Shown in pieces: positions 50,113 to 59,459 of a DNA stretch of 64,000 nt. A program made the position numbers and the translations under genes. The DNA is from Egicoccus halophilus (lineage in GTDB: Bacteria; Actinomycetota; Nitriliruptoria; Nitriliruptorales; Nitriliruptoraceae), in assembly GCF_004300825.1 (NCBI RefSeq), contig NZ_CP036250.1, forward strand, positions 1,178,001 to 1,242,000, written 5' to 3'. The first letter of the stretch is position 1; every line of letters begins with the position of its first letter. The notes under the pieces are model-generated. The model made no database searches, had not been told where the DNA came from, and was given only the letters and a program-made list of their open reading frames with translations.

Positions 50113-51378
50113 ATGACGGCACCGATCGGTGTGTCCGAGGTCAACCGGCTGGAAGCCGAGACCGAACGGCTGTTGGCCTTCGGCCGCCGCGGCCGCCATC
50201 CCGCCGGCGGGTTCGCGTGGCTCCAGGACGACGGCACGCCGGATCTCGATCGCGACGTCGAGCTGTGGATCACCTGCCGGATGACGCACGTCTACGCCCT
50301 CGGGCACCTGCTCGGCGTCGACGGCGCGGCCGAGCTGGTCGACCACGGGATCGCCGCCCTCGCCGGTCGACTGCACGACGACGAGCACGGCGGCTGGTAC
50401 GCGGCCGTGGGCGCCGACGGTCCGACCACCCCGACCAAGGGCGCCTACGAGCACGCCTTCGTCGTGTTGGCCGCGACCTCGGCCGTCGTCGCGCAACGTC
50501 CCGGCGCCGAGGCCGTCCTCGACGAGGCACTGGCCGTGCAGGAGCGCCACTTCTTCCACGAGGGCGACGGCGCGGTCGTCGACGTCTACCTCGACCGGGG
50601 GTTCGCTGACCTCGAGGACTACCGCGGCGCCAACGCCAACATGCACACCGTCGAGGCCTACCTGGCGGCCGCGGACGTGACCGGCGACGAGGTCTGGCTC
50701 CAACGGGCCGACCGGATCGTGCACCGCTTCGTGCACGGCGCAGCCGGTGGCCACGGCTGGCGCCTGCCGGAGCACTTCGATCCCGACTGGCGGCCACGCC
50801 TCGACTACCACCACGACCAGCCGGCGCACCCGTTCCGCCCCTTCGGCGCCACGGTGGGGCACGGCTTCGAGTGGGCCCGCCTCGCGCTGCACCTCGAGGC
50901 CGCCCGGCATCCGGAGGTGTCGCAGGCGGGCGCGGGCACGCAGCTGCGCAGCGACGCGGCGGCGCAGTTCCGACGCGCCGTCGAGGACGGGTGGTCCGTG
51001 GACGGTGCGCCCGGGTTCGTCTACACGACCGACTTCGACGGGACGCCGGTCGTCCGCAACCGGCTGCACTGGGTGGTCAACGAGGCGACCAACGCGGCGG
51101 CGGCGCTGTACCTGGCCAGCGGTGAGGCGGTCTACGCCGACTGGTACCGCACCTGGTGGACGTACGCCGAGGACGTCTTCGTCGACCGGGAGGCCGGGTC
51201 GTGGCGGCACGAGCTCGACCCGGACAACCGTCCCGCGGCGAGCGTCTGGGCCGGCAAGCCGGACCTGTACCACGCGGTGCAGGCCACGCTGATCCCGCGA
51301 CTGCCGCTGGCGCCCTCGCTCGCGACGGCGCTGGCCGAGGGGCGCCTGGACACCTCCGGGGCCTCGGCGCGGACCTGA
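50113..51378 (+). CDS. AGE-family sugar epimerase/isomerase
   Basis: A 421-residue (alpha/alpha)6-barrel enzyme of the N-acylglucosamine 2-epimerase superfamily, which includes mannose isomerase and the sulfoquinovose isomerase YihS. The active-site histidine regions NANMHTVEAYLAA, GATVGHGFEWARLAL and RLHWVVNEATNAAAALY are present. ATP-binding leucine-zipper features of true GlcNAc epimerases are lacking, so an aldose-ketose isomerase is more likely. The ATG at 50113 fits the known N-terminus (SEVNRLEAETERLLAFG) with GAGAGGACG ahead. Substrate not certain. Confidence 0.85.
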   Translation: MTAPIGVSEVNRLEAETERLLAFGRRGRHPAGGFAWLQDDGTPDLDRDVELWITCRMTHVYALGHLLGVDGAAELVDHGIAALAGRLHDDEHGGWYAAVGADGPTTPTKGAYEHAFVVLAATSAVVAQRPGAEAVLDEALAVQERHFFHEGDGAVVDVYLDRGFADLEDYRGANANMHTVEAYLAAADVTGDEVWLQRADRIVHRFVHGAAGGHGWRLPEHFDPDWRPRLDYHHDQPAHPFRPFGATVGHGFEWARLALHLEAARHPEVSQAGAGTQLRSDAAAQFRRAVEDGWSVDGAPGFVYTTDFDGTPVVRNRLHWVVNEATNAAAALYLASGEAVYADWYRTWWTYAEDVFVDREAGSWRHELDPDNRPAASVWAGKPDLYHAVQATLIPRLPLAPSLATALAEGRLDTSGASART

Positions 51379-51385
51379 TCTCGGA

Positions 51386-51433
51386 CCGGCGGTCTCCCGG
51401 GCCGGCGGTCTCCCGGGCCGGCGGTCTCCCGTG
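51386..51433. repeat. three 16-bp tandem copies in the gap after the isomerase gene
   Basis: CCGGCGGTCTCCCGGG at 51386-51401 and 51402-51417, and CCGGCGGTCTCCCGTG at 51418-51433. The 128-bp gap between the two convergent genes contains nothing else recognisable. Confidence 0.8.
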
Positions 51434-51506
51434 CCTCCAGGCCACGGACGGGGCGAGGGAGCTCGACACGCCGTGCTCGCTCACGGGACACCGGTGTGTG
51501 GTTCGC

Positions 51507-51983
51507 TCAGCCGACCGGTGCGATCCGGCCGGCCGACGGCACGTCGGCGACCAGGCGACGCCCGGCATCGACCGGTGACGCCTCACCGGTGTCCACCGCG
51601 AGCGACGAGCGGTCGATCACCGGCGGCGGCTGCGTGCCCGGGACCCGGCGGTAGAGCTGGGCGGGGATCCGGTCGCTGCCGGCGGCGAGGTGGGCGGCGA
51701 GCACGTGGCGGCCACGCAGGACGTACAGCCGACGCTCGTGCAGCAGCGACACGTACGAGGCCTCGAGCGGGTGCACGGTCCGCCCGGCGTGCCAGCGGAC
51801 ACGCTCGGGGTCGATCTCGGGATCGAGGGTGAAGACCTCGAGTCCGTAGCGGGGGACCAGGACGCGCACGCCGTTGGTGACCCACTCGCCGGCGGGCCAT
51901 CGGGACTCCTCCAGGACGTGGATGCGTCCGGGCAGGTAGTCGGGCAGCTGCCGGGGCAGCTGCGGCGGTACACGCAGGTTCAC
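51507..51983 (-). CDS. conserved hypothetical protein
   Basis: A 158-residue protein with no domain I can name. It begins VNLRVPPQLPRQLPDYLPGR and is rich in strands with many Arg and Trp (RWPAGEWVTNGVRVLVPRY, HERRLYVLRGRHVLAAHL). No signal peptide or membrane segment. The GTG at 51983 has GAGGAA 6 nt ahead; a longer frame exists but would be Arg/Ser/Pro-rich and without ribosome site. It lies 79 bp downstream of the large EAL-GGDEF gene on the same strand. Confidence 0.65.
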   Translation of the reverse strand: MNLRVPPQLPRQLPDYLPGRIHVLEESRWPAGEWVTNGVRVLVPRYGLEVFTLDPEIDPERVRWHAGRTVHPLEASYVSLLHERRLYVLRGRHVLAAHLAAGSDRIPAQLYRRVPGTQPPPVIDRSSLAVDTGEASPVDAGRRLVADVPSAGRIAPVG

Positions 51984-52062
51984 AGCGTTCCTCGCGAACG
52001 GACGGTGAGGGAGGGAGGGTGGGGCGGTCGGCGGCGGGAACGCAGGACCCGACGGGTCCGAC

Positions 52063-55062
52063 TCATCGGACGCACCGGACCGGATGTCCCAGCGTACGGG
52101 ATGCCAGCGCCTCGACCAGGGGAACGACCTCCGCGGTCGGCCGGCTCTCGTCGTCGCCGTAGCACTCCAGCAGCCAGCGGGTGCCGGCGGCATCCGTCTG
52201 GGTCACGGCGACGACCCACCGGAACCCCTCGGCATCGAGGATGGCGCGTTCGTCGGGGTCCGCGGCGGGGTCGTCGACCTCGACGGCGAAGCCCTGCCCG
52301 TCGTCGAACGCCGCGGCCGTCACCGGATAGTCCTCGATGCGGAACTCGTCGTCGTCCTGGGGCGGGTCGAACGAGGCGAGCGGACGACGACGGCGCAGGT
52401 GACGGGCGGCCGTCGAGAGCACCGAGCTGCCGGGCAGCGCCCGGCTCAACGTCCAGCGGTTGCCGTCGACCAGGCTCAGCACGGCCTCACCGAGACTGCT
52501 CAGGGCCTCGCGGGGGTCGGGTGCACCGTCGACGCCACGACTCCAGCGGGCGAGCGAGGTCTCGACGGCCCGGCCGGGCCGCTCCCGGCCGGGCCGTACG
52601 GAGCGGGCGGGGAACGGTTCGGTCCGGCGGGCCGTCGGCGCGGGGCGCCCGTCGTCGAGCACGACCGCCACCCCGGACGTCTTCGCGCGGTACTGCGCGG
52701 TGTCGGCGCGGGCGAGCAGCGCGCTCAGCGACCGGTCCTCGGGCGTGGAGGTGGCCACGCCGATCGCGGCGCGCGGCTGACCCGGGGCGTCGGCGAGCAT
52801 GGTCAGCAGGCGCGACACGAGTTCGAGCGCGAGCTCGGCGTTCCCGGGGAGCACCAGGCAGAACTCGTCCCCGCCGAGTCGCGCCGCCAGCGCGTCCGCA
52901 TGGGGGATCGCCACCCGGCTGAGGACCTCACCGACGGTGATGAGCAGTTCGTCGCCGGCCGCGTGACCGAAGACGTCGTTGACCTCCTTGAGGCCGTTGA
53001 CGTCCAGCATGACGACCGTGACCGGGGTGGTGTCCGTGCTCGCCGCCAACAGCTCGCCGGCGTGGGCCTCGAACCGGCGCCGGTTGGCGAGCCGGGTCAT
53101 GGCGTCCTCGCCGGCGAGCCGGGCGAGGTGGTCGAGGTGGTCGGTCCGGCTGATCGCCAGGCCGACGAAACCGGCGACCGCATCGGCATAGCCGACGTCG
53201 GCGGCGGTGAAGGGCGCCTCGGCGAGCGCGGTGGTGGCCAGCAGTGCGCCCCACACCGCGCCGTCGACGACGATGGGCACCCCGATGGCGGAACCGCGTC
53301 CCCAGTGCCGCAGCAGGGCGCTCGCCCGGTCACTGGTGCTGGGGTCGTCGGTCGCGATCAGCAGCACGCCGCGCTCCAACAACATCCGACGGGTTCCCGG
53401 GACGTCGTCGAGGTCGTGGACGGCACCGGCGGGGCGACGCTCGATGCCGGCCGCGATCTCGCCGGCGTTGACCAGCAGGCGGAGCTGACCGGCGTCGCGC
53501 TCCCAGCGCGAGACCGTGACCGTCGCGGCCCCCAGCGTCGCGCGGGCCGCGTCCGCGGCCACTTCGAGGACGTCGAGCAGGTCGCCGGGGGTGCCGATGG
53601 CCTGGGCGACGCCGACCAGGCCGCGCAGGCGTGCCGCCGCGTCGTCGCGCCCGCGCAGGCGTTGCGCGAGCTCGGCCAGCGCCGGGGCGGGAGGTGCCGA
53701 GACGGCGCCGCCGTGCCACCAGGCGGAGAGCCGGTCCACCAGGCGCTGCCGTTCGCCGCGATCCGCGTCGCCGAGCAGGTCGTCGAGCGTGTCGTCGAGG
53801 GCGCGGTCGATCCGGCGGGCGACGACCAGGCGTGCGACGGCGGCGGCAACGGCTCCCGGGTGGGCGCCGGGATCCAGCGCCGGGGCGTGTGCCAGCCCGG
53901 CCTCGAGTTCCAGCCACGCCGGCGCGGCGTGCACCGTCCGCAACACCTGGAGCAGGTCACCAGTACCGATCAGGGGTGCGAGCAGGGCCACGCGGTCGAT
54001 CCGGTCCTGCGGCAACGACAGTGCCGAGCCCACCACCCGGGCCGCCTCGAGCGCGTCGGCGCGCAGGGAGCCGGGACGTGGGTCCCCGGCCACGACCACG
54101 GTCGCCGCCGCCGTGGCCAGATCGAGTGCGGGGCCGCTCAACCGGGGAGGTGCCGGGGGGAGCGGTCGCTCGGCGGCCGCGCGCGAGAACGCGCGCACGG
54201 TCTCGCCGTCGCCGGCGTCGGCGTAGTGGAAACCCTGCCCCAGCTCGCAGCCCCACTCGCGCAGGCGGACCACCTGCTCGTGGCGTTCGATGCCCTCGGC
54301 GACGACCTGCAGGCCCAGCGAGGTGCCGAGTCCGATCGCCGCCTGCACGACCAGCGCCCGTCCGCGGGCGGGGCCGGCCTGCGTCCCCACGGCCGCGACG
54401 AAGGAGTGGTCGAGCTTCAGCATCGTGAACGGTGCCGACGCGAGCAGGTCGAGCGTGGCGAAGCCCGTGCCGAAGTCGTCGAGCGCGATGCCCACGCCGA
54501 GTCCGGCCAGCGTGTGCAGGTCCTGGTGGCCGGCGTCGAGCGGCGAGAACGCCGCCGTCTCGGTCACCTCGACGACCAGCGCGTCGGCCGGCAGCGCGGT
54601 GGCCGCCAGGGCGCGGCGCACCAGGTCGACGACCTCGCCGCCGCCGAGCTGCAGCGGCGAGACGTTGACGTGCAGGCGCAGGGAGGCGAGCGCGGACTCC
54701 CGTCGCCAGGCGGCCAGTTGGCAGCAGGCCTGCACGAGCACGTGGGCACCGAGGGCGGGCACGAGCCCGCTGCGCTCGGCCACCGCGACGATGCCGGTGG
54801 CGTCGGCCAGCGCCGGGCTCGGTGGGTCGTCGAGGCGGACCAGGGCCTCGACCGCCACCGGTCGGCCCGTGGCCAGCTCGACCACCGGTTGGTAGCCGAC
54901 CGACACCAGCCCGTCGGCGAGCGCGTCGGCCAACGACGACGCGTCGGGCTCGACGTCCGTGCCGGTGCTCTCGCGCCAGCGTCGCAGCGTCGCGGCGACC
55001 GCGCCACGCAACGCGCGCGGTACCGGCACGGCTGCCGGGTCCGCCGTCGTCGCAGCTCTCAC
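52063..55062 (-). CDS. EAL-(degenerate HD)-GAF-GGDEF c-di-GMP signalling protein
   Basis: A 999-residue cytoplasmic protein. EAL domain (~45-270): EALVR with Glu72, LRLHVNVSPLQL, VEVTETAAF, LDDFGTGFATLDLL with Asp195-Asp196, LKLDHSFV, VVAEGIERHEQV and GQGFHYA, so phosphodiesterase activity is likely. Middle (~290-460): AARVVGSALSLPQDRIDRVALLAPLIGTGDLLQVL (read as landmarks) resembles HD-GYP but the metal His/Asp are missing. GAF (~500-640), then GGDEF (~650-840) with GGDEF at 730-734; the I-site RxxD is absent. The last ~120 residues are unassigned. EAL-first order is unusual. The GTG at 55062 is chosen from two (the other is 55071). It is divergent from kaiC. Confidence 0.88.
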   Translation of the reverse strand: MRAATTADPAAVPVPRALRGAVAATLRRWRESTGTDVEPDASSLADALADGLVSVGYQPVVELATGRPVAVEALVRLDDPPSPALADATGIVAVAERSGLVPALGAHVLVQACCQLAAWRRESALASLRLHVNVSPLQLGGGEVVDLVRRALAATALPADALVVEVTETAAFSPLDAGHQDLHTLAGLGVGIALDDFGTGFATLDLLASAPFTMLKLDHSFVAAVGTQAGPARGRALVVQAAIGLGTSLGLQVVAEGIERHEQVVRLREWGCELGQGFHYADAGDGETVRAFSRAAAERPLPPAPPRLSGPALDLATAAATVVVAGDPRPGSLRADALEAARVVGSALSLPQDRIDRVALLAPLIGTGDLLQVLRTVHAAPAWLELEAGLAHAPALDPGAHPGAVAAAVARLVVARRIDRALDDTLDDLLGDADRGERQRLVDRLSAWWHGGAVSAPPAPALAELAQRLRGRDDAAARLRGLVGVAQAIGTPGDLLDVLEVAADAARATLGAATVTVSRWERDAGQLRLLVNAGEIAAGIERRPAGAVHDLDDVPGTRRMLLERGVLLIATDDPSTSDRASALLRHWGRGSAIGVPIVVDGAVWGALLATTALAEAPFTAADVGYADAVAGFVGLAISRTDHLDHLARLAGEDAMTRLANRRRFEAHAGELLAASTDTTPVTVVMLDVNGLKEVNDVFGHAAGDELLITVGEVLSRVAIPHADALAARLGGDEFCLVLPGNAELALELVSRLLTMLADAPGQPRAAIGVATSTPEDRSLSALLARADTAQYRAKTSGVAVVLDDGRPAPTARRTEPFPARSVRPGRERPGRAVETSLARWSRGVDGAPDPREALSSLGEAVLSLVDGNRWTLSRALPGSSVLSTAARHLRRRRPLASFDPPQDDDEFRIEDYPVTAAAFDDGQGFAVEVDDPAADPDERAILDAEGFRWVVAVTQTDAAGTRWLLECYGDDESRPTAEVVPLVEALASRTLGHPVRCVR

Positions 55063-55168
55063 GTCGCCCACCCCAGGTGTCCGAGTGCCCCGTCGGCTCC
55101 CGCCGACGGCACCCGAGGGTCCCCGCGCCGGCCGGTCGCCGAGCGCGCACCGTAGCGGGGGCGGACGG

Positions 55169-55174
55169 CTAGGG
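55169..55174 (+). promoter_or_regulatory. -10-like TAGGGT ahead of kaiC
   Basis: TAGGGT lies 69 bp before the kaiC ATG in the 181-bp divergent gap to the EAL-GGDEF gene. A shared regulator for both is possible. Confidence 0.4.
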
Positions 55175-55243
55175 TCCGGGTCGGCGACCGGCCCGCGTAC
55201 GACAGCCGTGCGGCCGAGGCGGTCACCTGCGACGAGGTGCCCC

Positions 55244-56746
55244 ATGCCGATCACGCCGGTACAGAAGGTGCCGACGGGGATCCCGGGCTTCGACACGATG
55301 GCGCACGGGGGGCTGCCGGTCGGTCGGACGACGATCGTGGCCGGCTCCGCCGGCTCGGCCAAGACGCTGTTCGCCTCGCAGTTCCTCGCCGGCGGCATCC
55401 TCGAGCACGACGAAACGGGCGTCTTCGTCACGTTCGAGGAGACACCCGTCGACCTGCGCCGCAACCTCGTCTCGCTCGGTTGGGACGTCCAGGCCTGGGA
55501 AGAGGCCGGGCGCTGGCGCTTCGTCGACGCCTCGCCGGATCCGGCCAACGACCTGGCCCTGGACGGCTCGTGGGACTTCGACGCACTGATGATCCGCATC
55601 GAGCGGGCGGTCGAGGCGGTCGGGGCCAAGCGGGTGGTGGTGGACTCGCTGGGTGCGGTCTTCAGCGAGTTCTCCGACAGCGGGCGGGTGCGTCGGGAGC
55701 TGCGCCGCCTGGCCCGGGGCCTGCGTGAGCTCGACGTGACCGCGGTCATGACGGTCGAGCGCACCAGCGAGTACGGCGACATCAGTCGCTGGAACGTCGA
55801 GGAGTTCGTGGCCGAGGACGTGGTGATCCTGCGCAACATCCTCGAGGACGAGGCGGCGCGCCGGACCATGCAGATCCTCAAGTTCCGCGGGACGACCCAC
55901 CGCAAGGGCGAGTTCCCGTTCGCGGTCATCAACGACCGCGGCATCGTCGCGTTGCCGCTGGCGGACGCGGCCCTGACCACCCTGCAGTCGCGCTCGGAGC
56001 GGATCCGCTCCGGAAACGACGAGCTGGACCGGATGTGTGGTGGTGGACCGTTCCGCGACTCGATCAGCCTGGTCTCGGGAGCGACGGGCACGGGCAAGAC
56101 GCTGACGGTCACCGAGTTCCTCGCGGGTGGGGCGCGCAACCAGGAACGGTGCCTGCTGTTCGCCTTCGAGGAGAGTCGGGCACAGCTGGTCCGCAACGCG
56201 CTGGGGTGGGGGGTGGACTACGAGCAGATGGAACGCGACGGGCTGTTGCGCATCGTCGCGGCCTATCCGGAGACCGCGTCCCTCGAGGAGCACCTGGTCA
56301 AGGTCACCGACGAGGTGCGGACCTTCGCCCCACGCCGCTTCGCGTTGGACTCGCTGTCGGCGCTGGAGCGCGCCTCGACCCTGCGCGGCTTCCGGCACTT
56401 CGTCATCGGGATCACGTCCATGCTCAAGGAGCAGGAGGTGACCGGGATGTACACGGCCACGACCCCGAGCCTCATGGGCGGGGAGTCGGTGACGGAGTCG
56501 CACATCTCGACCCTGACCGACGCCATCGTCCTGCTGCGCTACGTCGAGGTGCAGGGCGAGGTCAAGCGGGCCATCTCCGTGCTCAAGATGCGCGGGTCGG
56601 TCCACGACCGCGACATCCGACAGATCACGATCGACGGGTCCGGTATGCGCATCGGCGAGCCGTTCCGCAACATCTCGGGGGTCCTCTCCGGCGCGCCACG
56701 GCAGCTGGGTCCCGACGAGTTCGAGACCGTCGGTAGCGGCGGATAG
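55244..56746 (+). CDS. kaiC: KaiC-type double RecA-domain ATPase
   Basis: A 500-residue protein with two tandem KaiC domains. CI (~1-235): P-loop GSAGSAKT and FEETPVDLRRN with the two catalytic Glu. CII (~240-500): P-loop GATGTGKT, FEESRAQL, and the phosphorylation stretch VTESHISTLTD with Thr417, Ser422 and Thr423, equivalent to Thr426, Ser431 and Thr432 of the cyanobacterial clock protein; the following VLKMRGSVHDRDIRQITID is also KaiC-like. No kaiA or kaiB is in the window; many non-cyanobacterial KaiC proteins act as signalling ATPases instead of clocks. The ATG at 55244 starts just before the conserved VPTGIPGFD. Confidence 0.92.
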   Translation: MPITPVQKVPTGIPGFDTMAHGGLPVGRTTIVAGSAGSAKTLFASQFLAGGILEHDETGVFVTFEETPVDLRRNLVSLGWDVQAWEEAGRWRFVDASPDPANDLALDGSWDFDALMIRIERAVEAVGAKRVVVDSLGAVFSEFSDSGRVRRELRRLARGLRELDVTAVMTVERTSEYGDISRWNVEEFVAEDVVILRNILEDEAARRTMQILKFRGTTHRKGEFPFAVINDRGIVALPLADAALTTLQSRSERIRSGNDELDRMCGGGPFRDSISLVSGATGTGKTLTVTEFLAGGARNQERCLLFAFEESRAQLVRNALGWGVDYEQMERDGLLRIVAAYPETASLEEHLVKVTDEVRTFAPRRFALDSLSALERASTLRGFRHFVIGITSMLKEQEVTGMYTATTPSLMGGESVTESHISTLTDAIVLLRYVEVQGEVKRAISVLKMRGSVHDRDIRQITIDGSGMRIGEPFRNISGVLSGAPRQLGPDEFETVGSGG

Positions 56747-56793
56747 CGCGGGAGCTCCCACCCGACGGCCGGGGTGCGTCCCTGTGCGCGAAG

Positions 56794-56799
56794 TAGGCT
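56794..56799 (+). promoter_or_regulatory. -10-like TAGGCT ahead of mscR
   Basis: TAGGCT lies 39 bp before the GTG at 56839, after kaiC. It agrees with the hexamers at 17487, 36523 and 37943. Confidence 0.5.
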
Positions 56800-56838
56800 C
56801 CGCCGCGATGCAGGTCGAAGCGAGCGAGAGGGAACGTC

Positions 56839-57924
56839 GTGGCACACGCGGTCAGAGCGGTCGTGGCGAAGGCGAAGAACGAGCCGGTGACGGTGGAGAC
56901 CATCCTGGTGCCGGACCCGGGACCCGGCGAGGCGCTGGTGCAGGTGCAGACCTGCGGCGTGTGCCACACCGACCTGCACTACCGCGAGGGCGGGATCAAC
57001 GACGAGTTCCCGTTCCTGCTCGGTCACGAGGCCGCCGGTGTCGTCGAGGCCGTCGGGGACGGTGTGGAGGACCTCGAACCGGGCGACTTCGTGGTCCTCA
57101 ACTGGCGGGCGGTGTGCGGGACCTGTCGGGCCTGCAAGCGCGGTGAGCTGCAGTACTGCTTCGCCACGTACAACGCGGCCCAACCGATGACCCTGGAGGA
57201 CGGGACGCCGCTCTCGCCGGCGCTGGGCATCGGCGCGTTCGCCGAGAAGACGCTGGTGCACGCCGGGCAGTGCACCAAGGTCGACCCGGAGGCCGACCCG
57301 GCCGCGGTCGGCCTGCTCGGCTGCGGCGTCATGGCCGGCATCGGTGCGGCGATCAACACCGGCGGCATCACGCGCGGCCAGTCGATCGCGGTGATCGGCT
57401 GCGGTGGCGTCGGCGACGCCGCCATCGCCGGCGCGCAGCTCGCCGGCGCGTCGACGATCATCGCCGTCGACGTCGACGACAAGAAGCTCGAGTGGGCCGA
57501 GGGCTTCGGTGCGACCCACACCGTCAACGCCCGCGAGGTCGACGTCGTCGAGGCCGTGCAGGAGCTCACCGGCGGCCACGGTGCCGACGTCGTCGTCGAC
57601 GCGGTCGGCCGCCCGGAGACGTTCCGGCAGGCCTTCTACGCGCGTGACCTGGCGGGCACGGTCGTCCTCGTCGGCGTGCCCACGCCCGACATGACGTTCG
57701 AACTGCCGCTGATCGACGTCTTCTCCCGTGGGGGAGCGGTCAAGTCGTCCTGGTACGGCGACTGCCTGCCCTCACGCGACTTCCCGATGCTGGTCGACCT
57801 CTACCGGCAGGGCCGGCTCGACCTCGACGCGTTCGTGACCGAACGGATCACCCTCGACGACGTCGAGTCGGCCTTCGAGAAGATGCACCACGGCGAGGTG
57901 CTGCGCTCGGTGGTGGTCCTGTGA
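56839..57924 (+). CDS. mscR: S-(hydroxymethyl)mycothiol dehydrogenase
   Basis: A 361-residue zinc alcohol dehydrogenase of the class III-like type that, in mycothiol users, oxidises S-hydroxymethyl-mycothiol (formaldehyde) and reduces S-nitrosomycothiol. Catalytic zinc Cys in [16 protein letters not shown] with [12 protein letters not shown]; structural zinc Cys in [18 protein letters not shown] loop [14 protein letters not shown]; sequence matches mycobacterial MscR along its length. The GTG at 56839 has GAGAGGGA ahead. It overlaps the following MBL gene by 4 bp (GTGA), the same order as Rv2259-Rv2260. Confidence 0.94.
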   Translation: MAHAVRAVVAKAKNEPVTVETILVPDPGPGEALVQVQTCGVCHTDLHYREGGINDEFPFLLGHEAAGVVEAVGDGVEDLEPGDFVVLNWRAVCGTCRACKRGELQYCFATYNAAQPMTLEDGTPLSPALGIGAFAEKTLVHAGQCTKVDPEADPAAVGLLGCGVMAGIGAAINTGGITRGQSIAVIGCGGVGDAAIAGAQLAGASTIIAVDVDDKKLEWAEGFGATHTVNAREVDVVEAVQELTGGHGADVVVDAVGRPETFRQAFYARDLAGTVVLVGVPTPDMTFELPLIDVFSRGGAVKSSWYGDCLPSRDFPMLVDLYRQGRLDLDAFVTERITLDDVESAFEKMHHGEVLRSVVVL

Positions 57925-58535
57925 CGGCGCGTATCGAGCACCTGGTCACGTCGGGCACCTTCAGCCTCGACGGCGGCACCTGGGACGTCGACAACAACGT
58001 CTGGATCGTCGGTGACGACCAGGAGGTCGTCGTCCTCGACGCCCCGCACGACGCCGCTGCCATCGCCGCCGCCGTCGGCGACCGTCGAGTGGTCGCGATC
58101 GCCTGCACCCATGCCCACGACGACCACGTCCGCGTGGCGCCGGAGCTCGGGGCGTTGGTCGACGCCCCGGTGCTGCTGCACCCCGACGACCGGGTCGTGT
58201 GGGACCTGACCCACCCCGATCGGGCTCCCGACGGCGAACTCGCCGACGGACAGTTGCTCGAGGTGGCGGGGATCAGCCTCGAGGTGCTGCACACCCCGGG
58301 GCACGCGCCCGGGGCGGTGTGCTTCCACGCGCCGGCGCTCGGGGCGGTGTTCTCCGGCGACACGTTGTTCGAGGGGGGCCCCGGCGCGACCGGCCGGTCG
58401 TACTCGGACCACGACACCATCGTCGCCTCGATCCGCGACCGACTGCTGACGCTGCCGGGAGACACGGTCGTGCACACCGGGCACGGGCCGACCACGACCA
58501 TCGACGCCGAGCGGGCGAACGTGCCGGGGGCCTGA
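57921..58535 (+). CDS. MBL-fold hydrolase coupled to mscR (Rv2260-like)
   Basis: A 204-residue metallo-beta-lactamase-fold protein of the glyoxalase II-like type: [15 protein letters not shown] (HxHxDH), [29 protein letters not shown] and [13 protein letters not shown] supply the metal ligands. It probably hydrolyses the S-formyl-mycothiol formed by MscR, as the glyoxalase-like step of formaldehyde detoxification, or a related thioester; this role is inferred from its strict pairing. Translation is coupled to mscR by GTGA. Confidence 0.88.
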   Translation: MTARIEHLVTSGTFSLDGGTWDVDNNVWIVGDDQEVVVLDAPHDAAAIAAAVGDRRVVAIACTHAHDDHVRVAPELGALVDAPVLLHPDDRVVWDLTHPDRAPDGELADGQLLEVAGISLEVLHTPGHAPGAVCFHAPALGAVFSGDTLFEGGPGATGRSYSDHDTIVASIRDRLLTLPGDTVVHTGHGPTTTIDAERANVPGA

Positions 58536-58549
58536 CCGCCCCGGCACGT
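58519..58549 (+). terminator. hairpin across the MBL stop codon
   Basis: ACGTGCCGGGG (58519-58529) pairs with CCCCGGCACGT (58539-58549) around a 9-nt loop that contains the TGA of the MBL gene. Confidence 0.75.
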
Positions 58550-58556
58550 CGGCCGG

Positions 58557-58602
58557 CGCGCGCGACCTCACCGACGGTGCTCAGCCGGTGAGGTCGCGCG
58601 CG
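58557..58602. terminator. 16-bp-arm hairpin between convergent genes
   Basis: CGCGCGCGACCTCACC (58557-58572) and GGTGAGGTCGCGCGCG (58587-58602) are perfect complements with a 14-nt loop holding the stop of the oxidoreductase gene. With the neighbouring hairpin at 58519 it forms a two-stem bidirectional terminator. Confidence 0.85.
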
Positions 58603-59459
58603 GCGGCGTCGAGCACGTCGACGATCCGGGCGCCGAAGCGCACGTCGCACGGATGCGCCTCACCGGTGGCGGCCGCCTGTTGCAGGGCACGGATCGCCTC
58701 GGCGAAGGCGTCGCGGGCCTCGAAGGCCAGTCCGGTCGGCAGCTCGCGCCAACCGGGCTCCCCGTAGAAGGCCACGCGCTGCCCGGCCGCGGTCTCCGGC
58801 ATGGTGAGGCTGAGCACGAGCTGGCTCGACGCACCGCCGGTGTGCCGCAGTGCGAGATGGACGGTGTCGCGGGGGCCACGTGCGGCGCGGACCGCCTCGA
58901 CCTCGCCGAGCACCGGCAGCAGCAGCGAGAGCACGTGCGGACCGACGTCCCACAGTGCCCCGTGCTCGCGACGCCAGGGCGAGTCGCCGAAGGGGTTGCC
59001 CGGCGTGTCGAGTGCCGCCAGCAGCGTCGCTTGTCCGCCGAGCCAGCCCGACTCCGCGGCGGTCTCCTCGAGCCAGCGCGCGATGCCCGGGTCGAACCGG
59101 GAGGTGAGGAACACGATCGAGGCGACACCCGCCGCCGCGCAGGCCTCGACGACCGCGGCGGCGGCGCCGGCGTCGAGCGCGACCGGCTTCTCGAGCAACA
59201 GGTGGCACCCGGCCTCGGCGGCGCGGACGGCCAGCGAGGCCTGCACGTCGGGTGGCACCGCGAACGACACGGCGTCCACGTCCGCGAACAGCGCGTCGAC
59301 GTCGTCGTAGGCACGGGCGTCGTGCGGCGCCACCACGTCCGCGGCCTTGGCGGCATCCCGGCCCCACACGCCGACGAGCTCGACGTCCGGCGCGCCGGCG
59401 AGCGCCGGCGCATGCACCTCGGCGGCCCAGTACCCGGTGCCGACCAGTCCGAATCTCAC
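58581..59459 (-). CDS. Gfo/Idh/MocA-family oxidoreductase
   Basis: A 292-residue NAD(P)-dependent sugar dehydrogenase-like protein. The Rossmann start VRFGLVGTGYWAAEVHAPAL, the EKPVALDAGAAAAVV motif (Lys equivalent to the conserved EKP) and the beta-sheet domain with WDVGPHVLSLLLPVLG are characteristic. Substrate unknown. The GTG at 59459 with GAGGTGAC ahead is preferred; the frame runs open further upstream but reads as non-coding Arg/Pro-rich sequence. Its 3' end lies in a two-stem terminator. No neighbour helps with the function. Confidence 0.85.
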   Translation of the reverse strand: MRFGLVGTGYWAAEVHAPALAGAPDVELVGVWGRDAAKAADVVAPHDARAYDDVDALFADVDAVSFAVPPDVQASLAVRAAEAGCHLLLEKPVALDAGAAAAVVEACAAAGVASIVFLTSRFDPGIARWLEETAAESGWLGGQATLLAALDTPGNPFGDSPWRREHGALWDVGPHVLSLLLPVLGEVEAVRAARGPRDTVHLALRHTGGASSQLVLSLTMPETAAGQRVAFYGEPGWRELPTGLAFEARDAFAEAIRALQQAAATGEAHPCDVRFGARIVDVLDAAARDLTG

